DNA of 64,000 nt from Seohaeicola zhoushanensis (lineage in GTDB: Bacteria; Pseudomonadota; Alphaproteobacteria; Rhodobacterales; Rhodobacteraceae). The stretch lies in NCBI RefSeq assembly GCF_014656415.1, contig NZ_BNCJ01000005.1:192104-256103 (forward strand), given 5' to 3'. This document shows, piece by piece, positions 1 to 7,660 of the stretch; within the stretch, counting starts at the first letter, position 1; every line of letters begins with the position of its first letter. A program made the translations under genes and the position numbers. Below the pieces are notes generated by a model. That model was not told where the DNA came from and ran no database searches. It saw only the letters and a program-made list of their open reading frames with translations.

Positions 1-765
1 GACGAACTTGACCCGCCCGTCCTTGACCTTGAGCGAGACCTGGCAGCCCACCCCGCAGAACGGACAGACGCTGGCGACCTCGCTGTCGTAATCCTTGCTG
101 TCGCCCTGCTGGGCCTCGTCCAGCACGCTGGCAGGCATCAGCGCGCCGGTGGGGCAGGCCTGCACGCATTCGCCGCAGGCCACGCAGGTCGAGGCGCCCA
201 TCGGGTCGGCCATGTCGAAGACGGGATAGGCGCCATGTCCCCGCCCGGCCATGCCGATCACGTCGTTGACCTGCACCTCGCGGCAGGCGCGCACGCAGAG
301 GCCGCACTGGATGCAGGCGTCGAGGTTGACGCGCATGGCGACATGGCTGTCGTCGAGCAGCGGGATATGGTCCGGCTCCAGCGCCGGGAAACGACTGGTG
401 GTGACGCCGTTCAGATCGGCCATGTCCCACAGATGCGACGAGCGGTCATGCGCCGCGTCTCGCTTCGGCTGGTCGGCCACCAGCAGTTCGGTCACCATGG
501 CGCGCGCCTTGCTCGCCCGCTCGGAGGCGGTCCTCACCACCATGCCATCGGAGGGCTCGCGGATGCAGGAGGCGGCAAGCGTGCGCTCGCCTTCGATCTC
601 GACCATGCAGGCCCGGCAATTGCCGTCCGGGCGATAGCCAGGCGCGGGCTTGTGGCAGAGATGCGGGATAACCAGCCCCCGCCCGTTAGCGATTTCCCAG
701 ATCGTCAGGCCCTTCGGCGCCTCGATCTCGGCGCCATCGAGGGTGAAACGGATCGTCTCGGCCAT
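1..765 (-). CDS. Formate dehydrogenase alpha subunit, N-terminal part (cut by window edge)
   Basis: Reading the minus strand from ATG at 765 gives 255 residues that run off the window. The order of cofactor sites is a NuoG/FdsA-like N-terminus: a 2Fe-2S plant-type domain (C37, C50, C53, C67), two ferredoxin-type 4Fe-4S motifs (C151-C161 and C194-C204), then the CPFCGVGC start of the molybdopterin domain (C234, C237, C241). There is no cysteine between residues 68 and 150, so the extra His-Cys3 cluster of NuoG-type proteins seems absent. The family oxidises formate to CO2 at a Mo or W bis-MGD site, passing electrons to NAD via partner subunits or acting alone. The catalytic Cys/Sec lies outside the window. 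The start has an upstream GGGAGG. Role as formate dehydrogenase is likely; another molybdopterin oxidoreductase of this architecture is possible. Confidence 0.85.
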   Translation of the reverse strand, partial: MAETIRFTLDGAEIEAPKGLTIWEIANGRGLVIPHLCHKPAPGYRPDGNCRACMVEIEGERTLAASCIREPSDGMVVRTASERASKARAMVTELLVADQPKRDAAHDRSSHLWDMADLNGVTTSRFPALEPDHIPLLDDSHVAMRVNLDACIQCGLCVRACREVQVNDVIGMAGRGHGAYPVFDMADPMGASTCVACGECVQACPTGALMPASVLDEAQQGDSKDYDSEVASVCPFCGVGCQVSLKVKDGRVKFV

Positions 766-940
766 GTCTGCCTCCCAGCATTTCGCGCCTTATAGCGCAG
801 GTCACGGGGGGAAACCCACTCCCAAACCCGACACCGTATCGGGGATTTGCGCCACGCATGACGCGGATCGGAAAGTTGTGTTCCCGCGCAGGGCCGAACC
901 GCCGGCACGACGCGGGGATGCCGGGCAAAGCCCCCTGTGC

Positions 941-1030
941 TTCTTCTCTTTGACAAATACTCCCGTCCGGACATTTCCGCATGCGCGACACCGAACGGGC
1001 GCGTAGGGCGGGGTTCACCCCGCCGCCGCC
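941..1030. repeat. Composite intergenic repeat, copy 1
   Basis: The 264 bases between the aldehyde dehydrogenase stop and the formate dehydrogenase start hold no gene I can support. The part at 941-965 (TTCTTCTCTTTGACAAATAC) and the short palindrome at 1003-1030, with GGCGGGGT/ACCCCGCC arms, both recur in reverse orientation at 21285-21410. The palindrome sits directly after the stop codon of the minus-strand gene ending at 1030 and could help stop transcription, but it has no T-run. Confidence 0.55.
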
Positions 1031-3366
1031 TATTCCCCGTAGGGCACCCAGATGTTCTTCACCTCGCTCGCCTGCGCCAGCCACTCGGCGCTGTCATTGG
1101 CGAACCAGTCGCGCGCAAGGGCGTTGTTCACCCAGCTGCGCTTGAGGTTCCCGGCCGAGGCCGCTTCCACCGCTTTCGACAGCGGCGTCGAGGAGAAGCT
1201 CCAGACCGCGTCGAGGTTCAGGTGCCCGGCCAGCGGCGCGGCGAGTTCGGCATGGCTGCCGGTCAGGATATTGACCACGCCGCCCGGCACGTCCGAGGTG
1301 TCGAGCACCTGGTAGAAATCCGTCGCCGCCAGCGGGAAGGGCTCCGACGCCACCAGCACCACCCGGTTGCCCATCGCCAGCGCCGGCGCCATGACCGAGA
1401 CCAGCCCCAGCAGCGGCGCCTCGTCGGCGCAGAGCGCGCCGATCACGCCGACCGGTTCGTTCATCGCAAGGGCCACGCCGCGGATCGGCACCGAATGCAC
1501 CCGCCCGTCGTATTTGTCGGCCCAGGCCGCATAGGTGAACAGCCGCTGGATGCTGGCCTCGACCTCCCGCGCGCCATGCCGCGCGCCGGTTATCGCGTCC
1601 AGGCGATGGGCAAACTCGCCCGCGCGGGCCGAGAGGTTCTCGGCGATGTAGTAAAGGATCTGCGCCCGCAGGTGCCCGGTGGCCCTGCCCCATGCGGCCG
1701 CGCCCTGCGCCGCCTCGACGGCGTTGCGCACATCCTTGCGGTTGGCGAGGCCGACATGGCCGAGCAGCGCGCCACCCTTGCCCCAGACCGGCCTGGAATA
1801 GCCGCCATCGGGCCGCGCCTGCTTGCCGCCGACATAAAGCTTTGCGGTGCGGTCGATCGGATCGGCCGGCGCGCCGGAACCGCTGAAGCTTTCAACCGGC
1901 TTCAAGGCCTTCGCCTTGCCGACCGGCCGGGTATAGGCTGCCAGCCCCTCCCAGCCGCCCTCGCGGCCAAAACCGCTCTCGCGGACGCCGCCAAAGCCCG
2001 CCGCCGCATCGAAGAGGTTGGTCGCATTCACCCAGACCACCCCCGCCGCCAGCTTCGGCGCGATGTCGAGCGCGAGGTTGACGTTCTCGGTCCAGACGGT
2101 CGCCGCCAGCCCGTAGCGGCTATTGTTGGCGAGCTCCACCGCCTCGGCCGGCGTGCGGAAGGTGCATGAAACCAGCACCGGCCCGAAGATCTCCTCCTGC
2201 ATCAGCCGGTCCGAGGGCGCGAGCCCTGTGATGAGCGTCGGCGGGTAGTAGCAGCCGCCCGCCGGCAGAGCGATATCCGCCTGGTGCACCTGCCCGGCGG
2301 TATTGGCCTCGACCATGCCGCGGATCGTCGCCAGCTGCACCGGGTCGACCACCGCGCCGACGTCGATGCATTTGTCCAGCGGATTGCCGATGCGCAGCTT
2401 GTCCATGCGGGCGATCAGACGGGCGTGGAAGGTCTCGGCCACGCTCTCCTGCACCAGCAGGCGCGAGCCGGCACAGCAGACCTGGCCCTGGTTGAACCAG
2501 ATCGCATCGACCAACCCCTCGATGGCGCTGTCGAGATCGGCGTCGTCGAAGACGATGTAGGGGCTCTTGCCGCCCAGTTCGAGCGTCAGCGCCTTGCCCG
2601 ACCCCGCAGTCGCCTCGCGGATCCTGCGGCCCACCGAGGTCGAGCCGGTGAAGGCGATCTTGTCGACCTCGGCGGCCACGATCATCTCGCCCACCGCGCC
2701 ATCGCCGGTGACGATATTGACCACGCCCCTGGGTAGCCCGGCCTGGGTGCAGATATCGGCGAACAGCAGCGCGGTCAGCGAGGTGTATTCGGCGGGCTTC
2801 AGCACCACCGTATTGCCCATGGCCAGCGCCGGCGCGACCTTCCAGGCCAGCATCAGCAGCGGGAAGTTCCAGGGGATGATCTGGCCGCAGACGCCCAGCG
2901 CCGCGCGGCCCGGCAACACCTCTTCCATCAGCTGCGCCATGCCCGCGTGATAGTAGAAATGCCGCTGCGCCAGGGGCACATCGATATCTCGGCTCTCGCG
3001 GATCGGCTTGCCGTTGTCGAGCGTTTCGAGCACCGCGAAGAGGCGCGCGTGTTTCTGCAGCAGCCGCGCGATGGCATAAAGATAGCGCGCGCGTCCCGGT
3101 CCGCCGAGCTTTTCCCATTTCGGCTGGGCCTTGCGCGCCGCCTTGACGGCGGCGTCAACGTCGGTCTGCGTCGCCTGGGTGATGGTCGCCAGCACCTCGC
3201 CCGTCGCCGGGTTCTTCGATTCAAAGCCCGCGCCGGGCGCCGTGAAGGCGCCGTCGATGAAATGGCCGAAGCGGTCGCCCATGTCGACCAGCCAAGCCAG
3301 CGCCTCGGCTGCGCTTTCGGGGGCCGGGCCGTAGTCCATGCTGTCGAAGAGTTCCTTGACCGTCAT
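1030..3366 (-). CDS. Tandem-domain aldehyde dehydrogenase, ALDH16 type
   Basis: 778 residues, about 1.6 times a normal aldehyde dehydrogenase. The first domain (about 30-480) is complete: TLELGGKSP with general-base Glu263 and GQVCCAGSR with nucleophile Cys297. The second domain (about 505-778) is recognisably ALDH-like (MNEPVGVIG, MAPALAMGN, a C-terminal KNIWVPYG tail) but has lost the Glu and Cys motifs. This is the layout of the ALDH16 family, whose bacterial members keep an active first domain and a non-catalytic second one. It follows deoC on the same strand, 141 bases apart, so it probably oxidises acetaldehyde released by DeoC to acetate with NAD. ATG at 3366 is followed by MTVKELFDSM and is the only sensible start. 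A fused dehydrogenase with another aldehyde substrate cannot be excluded. Confidence 0.9.
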   Translation of the reverse strand: MTVKELFDSMDYGPAPESAAEALAWLVDMGDRFGHFIDGAFTAPGAGFESKNPATGEVLATITQATQTDVDAAVKAARKAQPKWEKLGGPGRARYLYAIARLLQKHARLFAVLETLDNGKPIRESRDIDVPLAQRHFYYHAGMAQLMEEVLPGRAALGVCGQIIPWNFPLLMLAWKVAPALAMGNTVVLKPAEYTSLTALLFADICTQAGLPRGVVNIVTGDGAVGEMIVAAEVDKIAFTGSTSVGRRIREATAGSGKALTLELGGKSPYIVFDDADLDSAIEGLVDAIWFNQGQVCCAGSRLLVQESVAETFHARLIARMDKLRIGNPLDKCIDVGAVVDPVQLATIRGMVEANTAGQVHQADIALPAGGCYYPPTLITGLAPSDRLMQEEIFGPVLVSCTFRTPAEAVELANNSRYGLAATVWTENVNLALDIAPKLAAGVVWVNATNLFDAAAGFGGVRESGFGREGGWEGLAAYTRPVGKAKALKPVESFSGSGAPADPIDRTAKLYVGGKQARPDGGYSRPVWGKGGALLGHVGLANRKDVRNAVEAAQGAAAWGRATGHLRAQILYYIAENLSARAGEFAHRLDAITGARHGAREVEASIQRLFTYAAWADKYDGRVHSVPIRGVALAMNEPVGVIGALCADEAPLLGLVSVMAPALAMGNRVVLVASEPFPLAATDFYQVLDTSDVPGGVVNILTGSHAELAAPLAGHLNLDAVWSFSSTPLSKAVEAASAGNLKRSWVNNALARDWFANDSAEWLAQASEVKNIWVPYGE

Positions 3367-3390
3367 GGTCTGTATCCTTGTGTTGCGACC

Positions 3391-3503
3391 CCGTTTTCCT
3401 GCGAGGAAAACGGTCCGAAATCCTGCGAGGATTTCGCACGCCCCCCGCCGCTCGCGCCGTTTTCCTCGCAGGAAAACGGACCGGAATTCTCGAAGAATTC
3501 CGG
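3391..3503. repeat. Cluster of four hairpins (REP-like element)
   Basis: Four near-perfect palindromes lie between deoC and the ALDH16 gene: A 3391-3413 (arms CCGTTTTCC/GGAAAACGG), B 3416-3436 (CGAAATCC/GGATTTCG), C 3457-3479 (exact reverse complement of A) and D 3481-3503 (CCGGAATTCT/AGAATTCCGG, loop CGA). C and D are separated by one base. The C-D pair recurs at 42977-43023, again within a few bases of a stop codon on the minus strand. Without T-runs they are not classic terminators; mRNA 3'-end protection or partial termination between deoC and the dehydrogenase are possible roles (inference). Confidence 0.75.
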
Positions 3504-3507
3504 CACT

Positions 3508-4497
3508 TCAGCCCATCGCATGGCGATACCCCGCCGAATAGGCGCCGGTGACATGGTGCTCCAGCTGCCGCTCGATATCGCCCAGCAGCGAGGAGGCGCC
3601 GAAGCGGAACAGGTCGGGGCGCAGCCAGCGGTCGCCCAACTCGTCCTTGATCAGGCCGAGATAGACCAGCGCGTCCTTGGCCTTCGAGATCCCTCCGGCG
3701 GGCTTGTAGCCGATGCGGATGCCGGTGCGTTCGTGATAGTCCCGGATCGCCCGGATCATCACCAGCGATACCGGCAGCGTGGCGTTCACGCTCTCCTTGC
3801 CGGTCGAGGTCTTGATGAAATCCGCCCCCGCCATCATGCAGACCAGCGAGGCGCGGGCGACATTGCGCAGCGTGCCCAGCTCGCCGGTAGCCAGGATAGC
3901 CTTCACATGCGCCGGCCCACAGGCCTCGCGGAAGGCGCGCATCTCTTCGTAGAGCGCCTGCCAGTCGCCGCCCAGCACATGCCGTCGCGAGATGACGATG
4001 TCGATCTCCTGCGCCCCGGCCTTCACGCTCTCGCCGATCTCGGCCACCCGCAGGTGAAAGGGCGAGAGGCCGGCGGGAAAGCCGGTCGAGACGGCGGCGA
4101 CCGGGATGCCGCTGCCCTCCAGCGCCTCGACGGCGGCGGCGACCATGTCGTGATAGACGCAGACCGCGCCCACCGTCAGCCCCTCCATGCCCAGCGCCGC
4201 GAGGATCTCGGGCGACACCGGCTGGCGCGCCTTGGCACAAAGCCGGCGGACCCGCTGAACCGTGTCGTCGCCCGACAGCGTGGTGAGGTCGATGCAGCTG
4301 ATCGCGCGCAGCAACCAGGCGGCCTGATAATCCTTCTTGACCGAGCGCCGCCCCGGCAGCGTCGCCGCGCGCCGTTCGATCGCCGAGGTATTGGCCTGCA
4401 CGCCGCGCACCCAGTCGAGATCGAGCGCCATGCCCGGATTGCGCGGTTCGCTCACCTGCGGCAGCTGCGCGATGCGCTCTGTGGTGGCGGTTGTCAT
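3508..4497 (-). CDS. deoC: Deoxyribose-phosphate aldolase
   Basis: 329 residues. Cleaves 2-deoxyribose-5-phosphate to glyceraldehyde-3-phosphate and acetaldehyde in deoxynucleoside breakdown (cytosol). The class I aldolase motifs are visible: HVKAIL with Lys199, DFIKTSTGK with the Schiff-base Lys229, and GYKPAGGIS with Lys265. An N-terminal extension of about 60 residues before the barrel is common in the longer form of the family. I chose ATG 4497 because AGGAG lies six bases upstream; an in-frame ATG at 4539 would add 14 residues without a good ribosome site. It is divergent from the metal transporter and is followed by the ALDH16 gene, which fits a two-step route deoxyribose-P to acetate. 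Confidence 0.93.
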   Translation of the reverse strand: MTTATTERIAQLPQVSEPRNPGMALDLDWVRGVQANTSAIERRAATLPGRRSVKKDYQAAWLLRAISCIDLTTLSGDDTVQRVRRLCAKARQPVSPEILAALGMEGLTVGAVCVYHDMVAAAVEALEGSGIPVAAVSTGFPAGLSPFHLRVAEIGESVKAGAQEIDIVISRRHVLGGDWQALYEEMRAFREACGPAHVKAILATGELGTLRNVARASLVCMMAGADFIKTSTGKESVNATLPVSLVMIRAIRDYHERTGIRIGYKPAGGISKAKDALVYLGLIKDELGDRWLRPDLFRFGASSLLGDIERQLEHHVTGAYSAGYRHAMG

Positions 4498-4600
4498 GGC
4501 GATCTCCTCCGCGCGGCCTTCGGAAAGGCAAACTCGCATGGCCCCCAGACCGGGTCAAGCGAGGCCCCTGCCCGCGTTCTGGGCAGGTCAGCAATCTTTG

Positions 4601-4651
4601 TTGCGAATAATTCGCAATCTCATTGACTTCTTGCGAATGACTTGCATATTC
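4601..4651 (+). promoter_or_regulatory. Metal-regulator operator pair with overlapping promoter
   Basis: TTGCGAATAATTCGCAA at 4601-4617 is a perfect dyad about one central base. A weaker copy, TTGCGAATGACTTGCAT, lies at 4631-4647, exactly 30 bp away (about three helical turns). A sigma70-like promoter, TTGACT (4623-4628), 17 bp, ATATTC (4646-4651), is covered by the second site. The palindrome resembles the Mur/Fur-family boxes known upstream of manganese importers in alphaproteobacteria, so repression by metal-loaded Mur is the likely logic; the regulator itself is not in the window. Confidence 0.65.
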
Positions 4652-4681
4652 AAATGGACGTGCAACGATGACTGGACTCCC

Positions 4682-5644
4682 ATGACCACGAGACGGCACA
4701 TTCTTCTTGGCCTTGCGGCGCTGGCGGCGCTGCCAGCGGCGACAGCCGCAGCCGCAGGCCCCTCCCTCAACATCGTCGCGACAACCGGCATGATCGCCGA
4801 CGCCGCGCGCCGGGTCGGCGGCGGGCTAGTCAGCGTCAAGGGGCTGATGGGCCCCGGCGTCGATCCGCACTCCTACCGCCAGACCCGCAGCGACATCGTC
4901 GCGATGACCCGCGCGGACCTGGTGCTCTGGCATGGGCTCTACCTCGAGGCGCAGATGGAGGAGTTCTTCCACGACCTCGCGCGCAAGCGGCGGGTGGTGG
5001 CGGTGGCCGACAGCCTGCCGCACGACCAGCTGCGCGCCCATGCGCAATATGCCAACAAGTTCGACCCCCACGTCTGGATGTCGCCGCGCCTGTGGCATGA
5101 CGTGATCCCCGCCGTGCGCGACGCGCTGAGCGCCGCCTACCCCGAGGGCGCCGACGTCTTCGCAGCCAATACCGCCGCCTACCAGGCCGATATCGACCGC
5201 CTCGCCGCCTACGCGGGCGAGGCCATGGCCAAGGTGCCCGAAACCCGCCGCGTGCTGGTCACGGCGCATGACGCCTTCGGTTATTTTGGCCGCGATTTCG
5301 GCATCGAGGTGCTGGGCATCCAGGGCATCTCCACCGAAAGCGAAGCCGGGCTGAACCGCATCGCCGAACTGGTCGACGTGCTGGTCGCGCGGCAGATTTC
5401 GGCGGTCTTCGTCGAGAGTTCGGTCTCCGACCGCAATATCCGCGCGCTGATCGAGGGTGCCGCCGCCAAGGGCCACGCGGTGCGCATCGGCGGCGAGCTT
5501 TACAGCGACGCGATGGGGGCAGATGGATCCTACGAGGGCACCTATCTCGGCATGATCGACCACAATGTCACCGTGATCGCCGGCGCGCTGGGGGCGGAGG
5601 TCCCCTCGCGCGGGATGGACGGCAAGCTTTCGGCGGGGATCTGA
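4682..5644 (+). CDS. Metal (Mn/Fe) ABC transporter, periplasmic binding protein
   Basis: 320 residues with an N-terminal export signal (RRHILLGLAALAALPAATAAAA). It belongs to the cluster A-I metal-binding proteins (TroA/MntC/SitA/ZnuA). Ligand motifs are DPHSYRQT (His63), FDPHVW (His130), and later ESSVSDRN and YSDAMG that supply the acidic ligands. There is no His/Asp-rich loop as in zinc-specific ZnuA, which favours manganese or iron. An upstream in-frame start near 4640 would precede the signal, so ATG 4682 is preferred although its ribosome site is weak. First gene of a four-gene operon with 3-4 base gaps, behind a Mur-like operator. Confidence 0.88.
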   Translation: MTTRRHILLGLAALAALPAATAAAAGPSLNIVATTGMIADAARRVGGGLVSVKGLMGPGVDPHSYRQTRSDIVAMTRADLVLWHGLYLEAQMEEFFHDLARKRRVVAVADSLPHDQLRAHAQYANKFDPHVWMSPRLWHDVIPAVRDALSAAYPEGADVFAANTAAYQADIDRLAAYAGEAMAKVPETRRVLVTAHDAFGYFGRDFGIEVLGIQGISTESEAGLNRIAELVDVLVARQISAVFVESSVSDRNIRALIEGAAAKGHAVRIGGELYSDAMGADGSYEGTYLGMIDHNVTVIAGALGAEVPSRGMDGKLSAGI

Positions 5645-5647
5645 GCA

Positions 5648-6451
5648 ATGCTGGAACTGGCGAGCAACAAGGGTGAACGCTCCGCCGACCCGGCGTTGGA
5701 TACCAGCCCGCTGGCGATCCGGGGCCTCACCGTCTCCTACGGGCAGAAACCGGCGGTCTTCTCGGTCGACATGACCGTGCGCCCCGGCAGGATGACCGCG
5801 ATCATCGGGCCGAACGGCGCTGGCAAGTCGACCCTGCTCAAGGCAGCGCTCGGCATCGTCAAGCCGCTCTCCGGGCAGGTGCGGGTCTTCGGCCAGCCGC
5901 TCGACGCGATGCGGGCGCGGATCGCCTATGTGCCGCAGCGCGCCAGTGTCGACTGGGACTTCCCGACCCGGGTGATCGACGTGGTGATGATGGGACTCTA
6001 CCGCGAGCTCGGCCTGCTGGGCCGAGTGCTGGGCCGCCACAGGGCGCGCGCCCTCGACTGTCTCGACCGGGTCGGCATGAAGGACTTCGCCCTGCGCCAG
6101 ATCGGCCAGCTTTCTGGCGGGCAGCAGCAGCGTGTCTTCCTCGCCCGCGCCTTGGCACAGGGGGCCGACCTCTACCTCCTCGACGAGCCCTTCGCCGGTG
6201 TCGACGCGGCGACGGAAAAGGCCATCATCAGCGTGCTCAAGGGCCTGCGTGCCGAGGGCAAGACGGTGGTGGTGGTGCATCACGACCTTGCCACCGTGCG
6301 CGACTATTTCGACGATGTCTTCCTGATCGCTACCCGCAAGGTGGCCGAGGGCCCTGTCGAGACGACCTTCACCGCCGAGACGCTGCAGGCGACCTATGGC
6401 GGCCGGCTCGCCACCGCGCAGGTCGACCAGCTCTCGCAGGCGCTGGGCTGA
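5648..6451 (+). CDS. Metal ABC transporter, ATP-binding protein
   Basis: 267 residues. Energises metal import from the cytoplasmic face. All ABC motifs are intact: GPNGAGKST Walker A, LSGGQQQRV signature, LYLLDEPFAGVD Walker B and D-loop, and VVVHHD switch histidine. A leader of about 20 residues precedes the ABC fold. Starts three bases after the binding-protein stop and is followed by the first permease after three bases, so the genes are co-transcribed. Confidence 0.93.
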   Translation: MLELASNKGERSADPALDTSPLAIRGLTVSYGQKPAVFSVDMTVRPGRMTAIIGPNGAGKSTLLKAALGIVKPLSGQVRVFGQPLDAMRARIAYVPQRASVDWDFPTRVIDVVMMGLYRELGLLGRVLGRHRARALDCLDRVGMKDFALRQIGQLSGGQQQRVFLARALAQGADLYLLDEPFAGVDAATEKAIISVLKGLRAEGKTVVVVHHDLATVRDYFDDVFLIATRKVAEGPVETTFTAETLQATYGGRLATAQVDQLSQALG

Positions 6452-6454
6452 GCC

Positions 6455-7660
6455 ATGCTGGCCGAGGCGCTGCTGCTGGGGCTGGGCTATAACGCCACGC
6501 TGGTGACGGTCGGAGCCGCGCTGCTCGGCATCGCAGCGGGGATCACCGGCACCTTCCTCTTCCTGCGCAAGCGCGCGCTGGTGTCCGACGCGATCTCGCA
6601 TTCCACCCTGCCCGGCGTCGGGCTTGCCTTCATACTCATGGTCGCCTTCGGCGGCGAGGGGCGCAACCTGATCGGGCTGATGGCCGGATCCGCGCTTTCA
6701 GCTTGGGCGGGGTTGCTGTGCCTCGGCTGGCTGGTGCGCAATACCCGACTGGCCGAGGATGCGGCGATCGGCGCGGTGCTTTCGGTCTTCTTCGGCTTCG
6801 GCATCGTGCTGCTGACAGTGATCCAGACCATGAGCTCGGGGCGGCAGGCGGGGCTTGAATCCTTCCTGCTCGGCTCGACCACGGGGATGCTCTGGAACGA
6901 CGCGGTGGTAATCGCGACAGGCGGAGCGCTGGTTCTGGCGGTGGTCGCCCTGCTGCACCGGCCGATGACGCTGGTGGCCTTCGACCCGGAATATGCTGCC
7001 GCGCGGGGCGTTGATACCCACCGCATCGACCTGGCGATGATGGGGCTGGTCATGGCGGTGACCGTGATCGGGCTGAAGATCGTCGGGCTGATCCTGATCG
7101 TCGCCCTGCTGATCATCCCGCCCGTCGCGGCGCGGTTCTGGAGCGAGCGGGCCGGGACGGTAGCCCTGCTGGCCGGCGCGATGGGCGGTATCGCTGGCTA
7201 TGTGGGCGCGGCGGTCTCGGCGACCGCGCCGAAGCTGCCGACCGGGCCGATCATCGTGCTGACGGCCTTCGCCCTCTTCGCGGTCTCGCTGTTCCTCGCA
7301 CCCTCGCGCGGGGTGCTGGCGGCGCTGCTGCGCCACCTCTGGTTCCAGCGCCGGGTGCACCTGCGGCAGGGGCTGCTGGCGCTGGCGCAGGGACAGCCGA
7401 TCTACGAGCGCCTGACCCTGCGGCTGCTGCGCCGCGCCGGGCTGGTCCGCTCTGACGGGGTGGCGACCGAGGCGGGCCGCGCCCGCGCCGCCAAGGCCCT
7501 GCGCGACGAGAAGCGCTGGGAGGTGGTGCGCCGCGACCTGGCCCACGAGGCGGCGGCGGCGCTCTACGACGGGCTGCGGGATATCGAGACGGTTCTGACC
7601 GCCGACCAGATCGCCGAGATCGACCGGCAGATCGGCCCGCCGACTGGGGTGACGGCATGA
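6455..7660 (+). CDS. Metal ABC transporter permease with C-terminal winged-helix-like domain
   Basis: 401 residues. Residues 1-285 are the ABC-3 family membrane domain, with about eight hydrophobic segments and DAISHSTLPGVGLAF near the second one. After residue 290 comes a soluble tail of about 110 residues (LRLLRRAGLVRSDGVATEAG, then a basic helix) that resembles the winged-helix/DtxR-like tail found on TroC-type permeases. Such a tail could sense metal or interact with the ATPase; this is family knowledge plus inference. The stop overlaps the start of the next permease by four bases (ATGA), typical of a heteromeric pair. Confidence 0.9.
   Translation: MLAEALLLGLGYNATLVTVGAALLGIAAGITGTFLFLRKRALVSDAISHSTLPGVGLAFILMVAFGGEGRNLIGLMAGSALSAWAGLLCLGWLVRNTRLAEDAAIGAVLSVFFGFGIVLLTVIQTMSSGRQAGLESFLLGSTTGMLWNDAVVIATGGALVLAVVALLHRPMTLVAFDPEYAAARGVDTHRIDLAMMGLVMAVTVIGLKIVGLILIVALLIIPPVAARFWSERAGTVALLAGAMGGIAGYVGAAVSATAPKLPTGPIIVLTAFALFAVSLFLAPSRGVLAALLRHLWFQRRVHLRQGLLALAQGQPIYERLTLRLLRRAGLVRSDGVATEAGRARAAKALRDEKRWEVVRRDLAHEAAAALYDGLRDIETVLTADQIAEIDRQIGPPTGVTA

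Noticed and set aside
937-2169. Long plus-strand open frame of 410 codons opposite the ALDH16 gene
   Set aside because: Arg/His/Gly-rich shadow of the high-GC gene on the other strand; no domain and no ribosome site.
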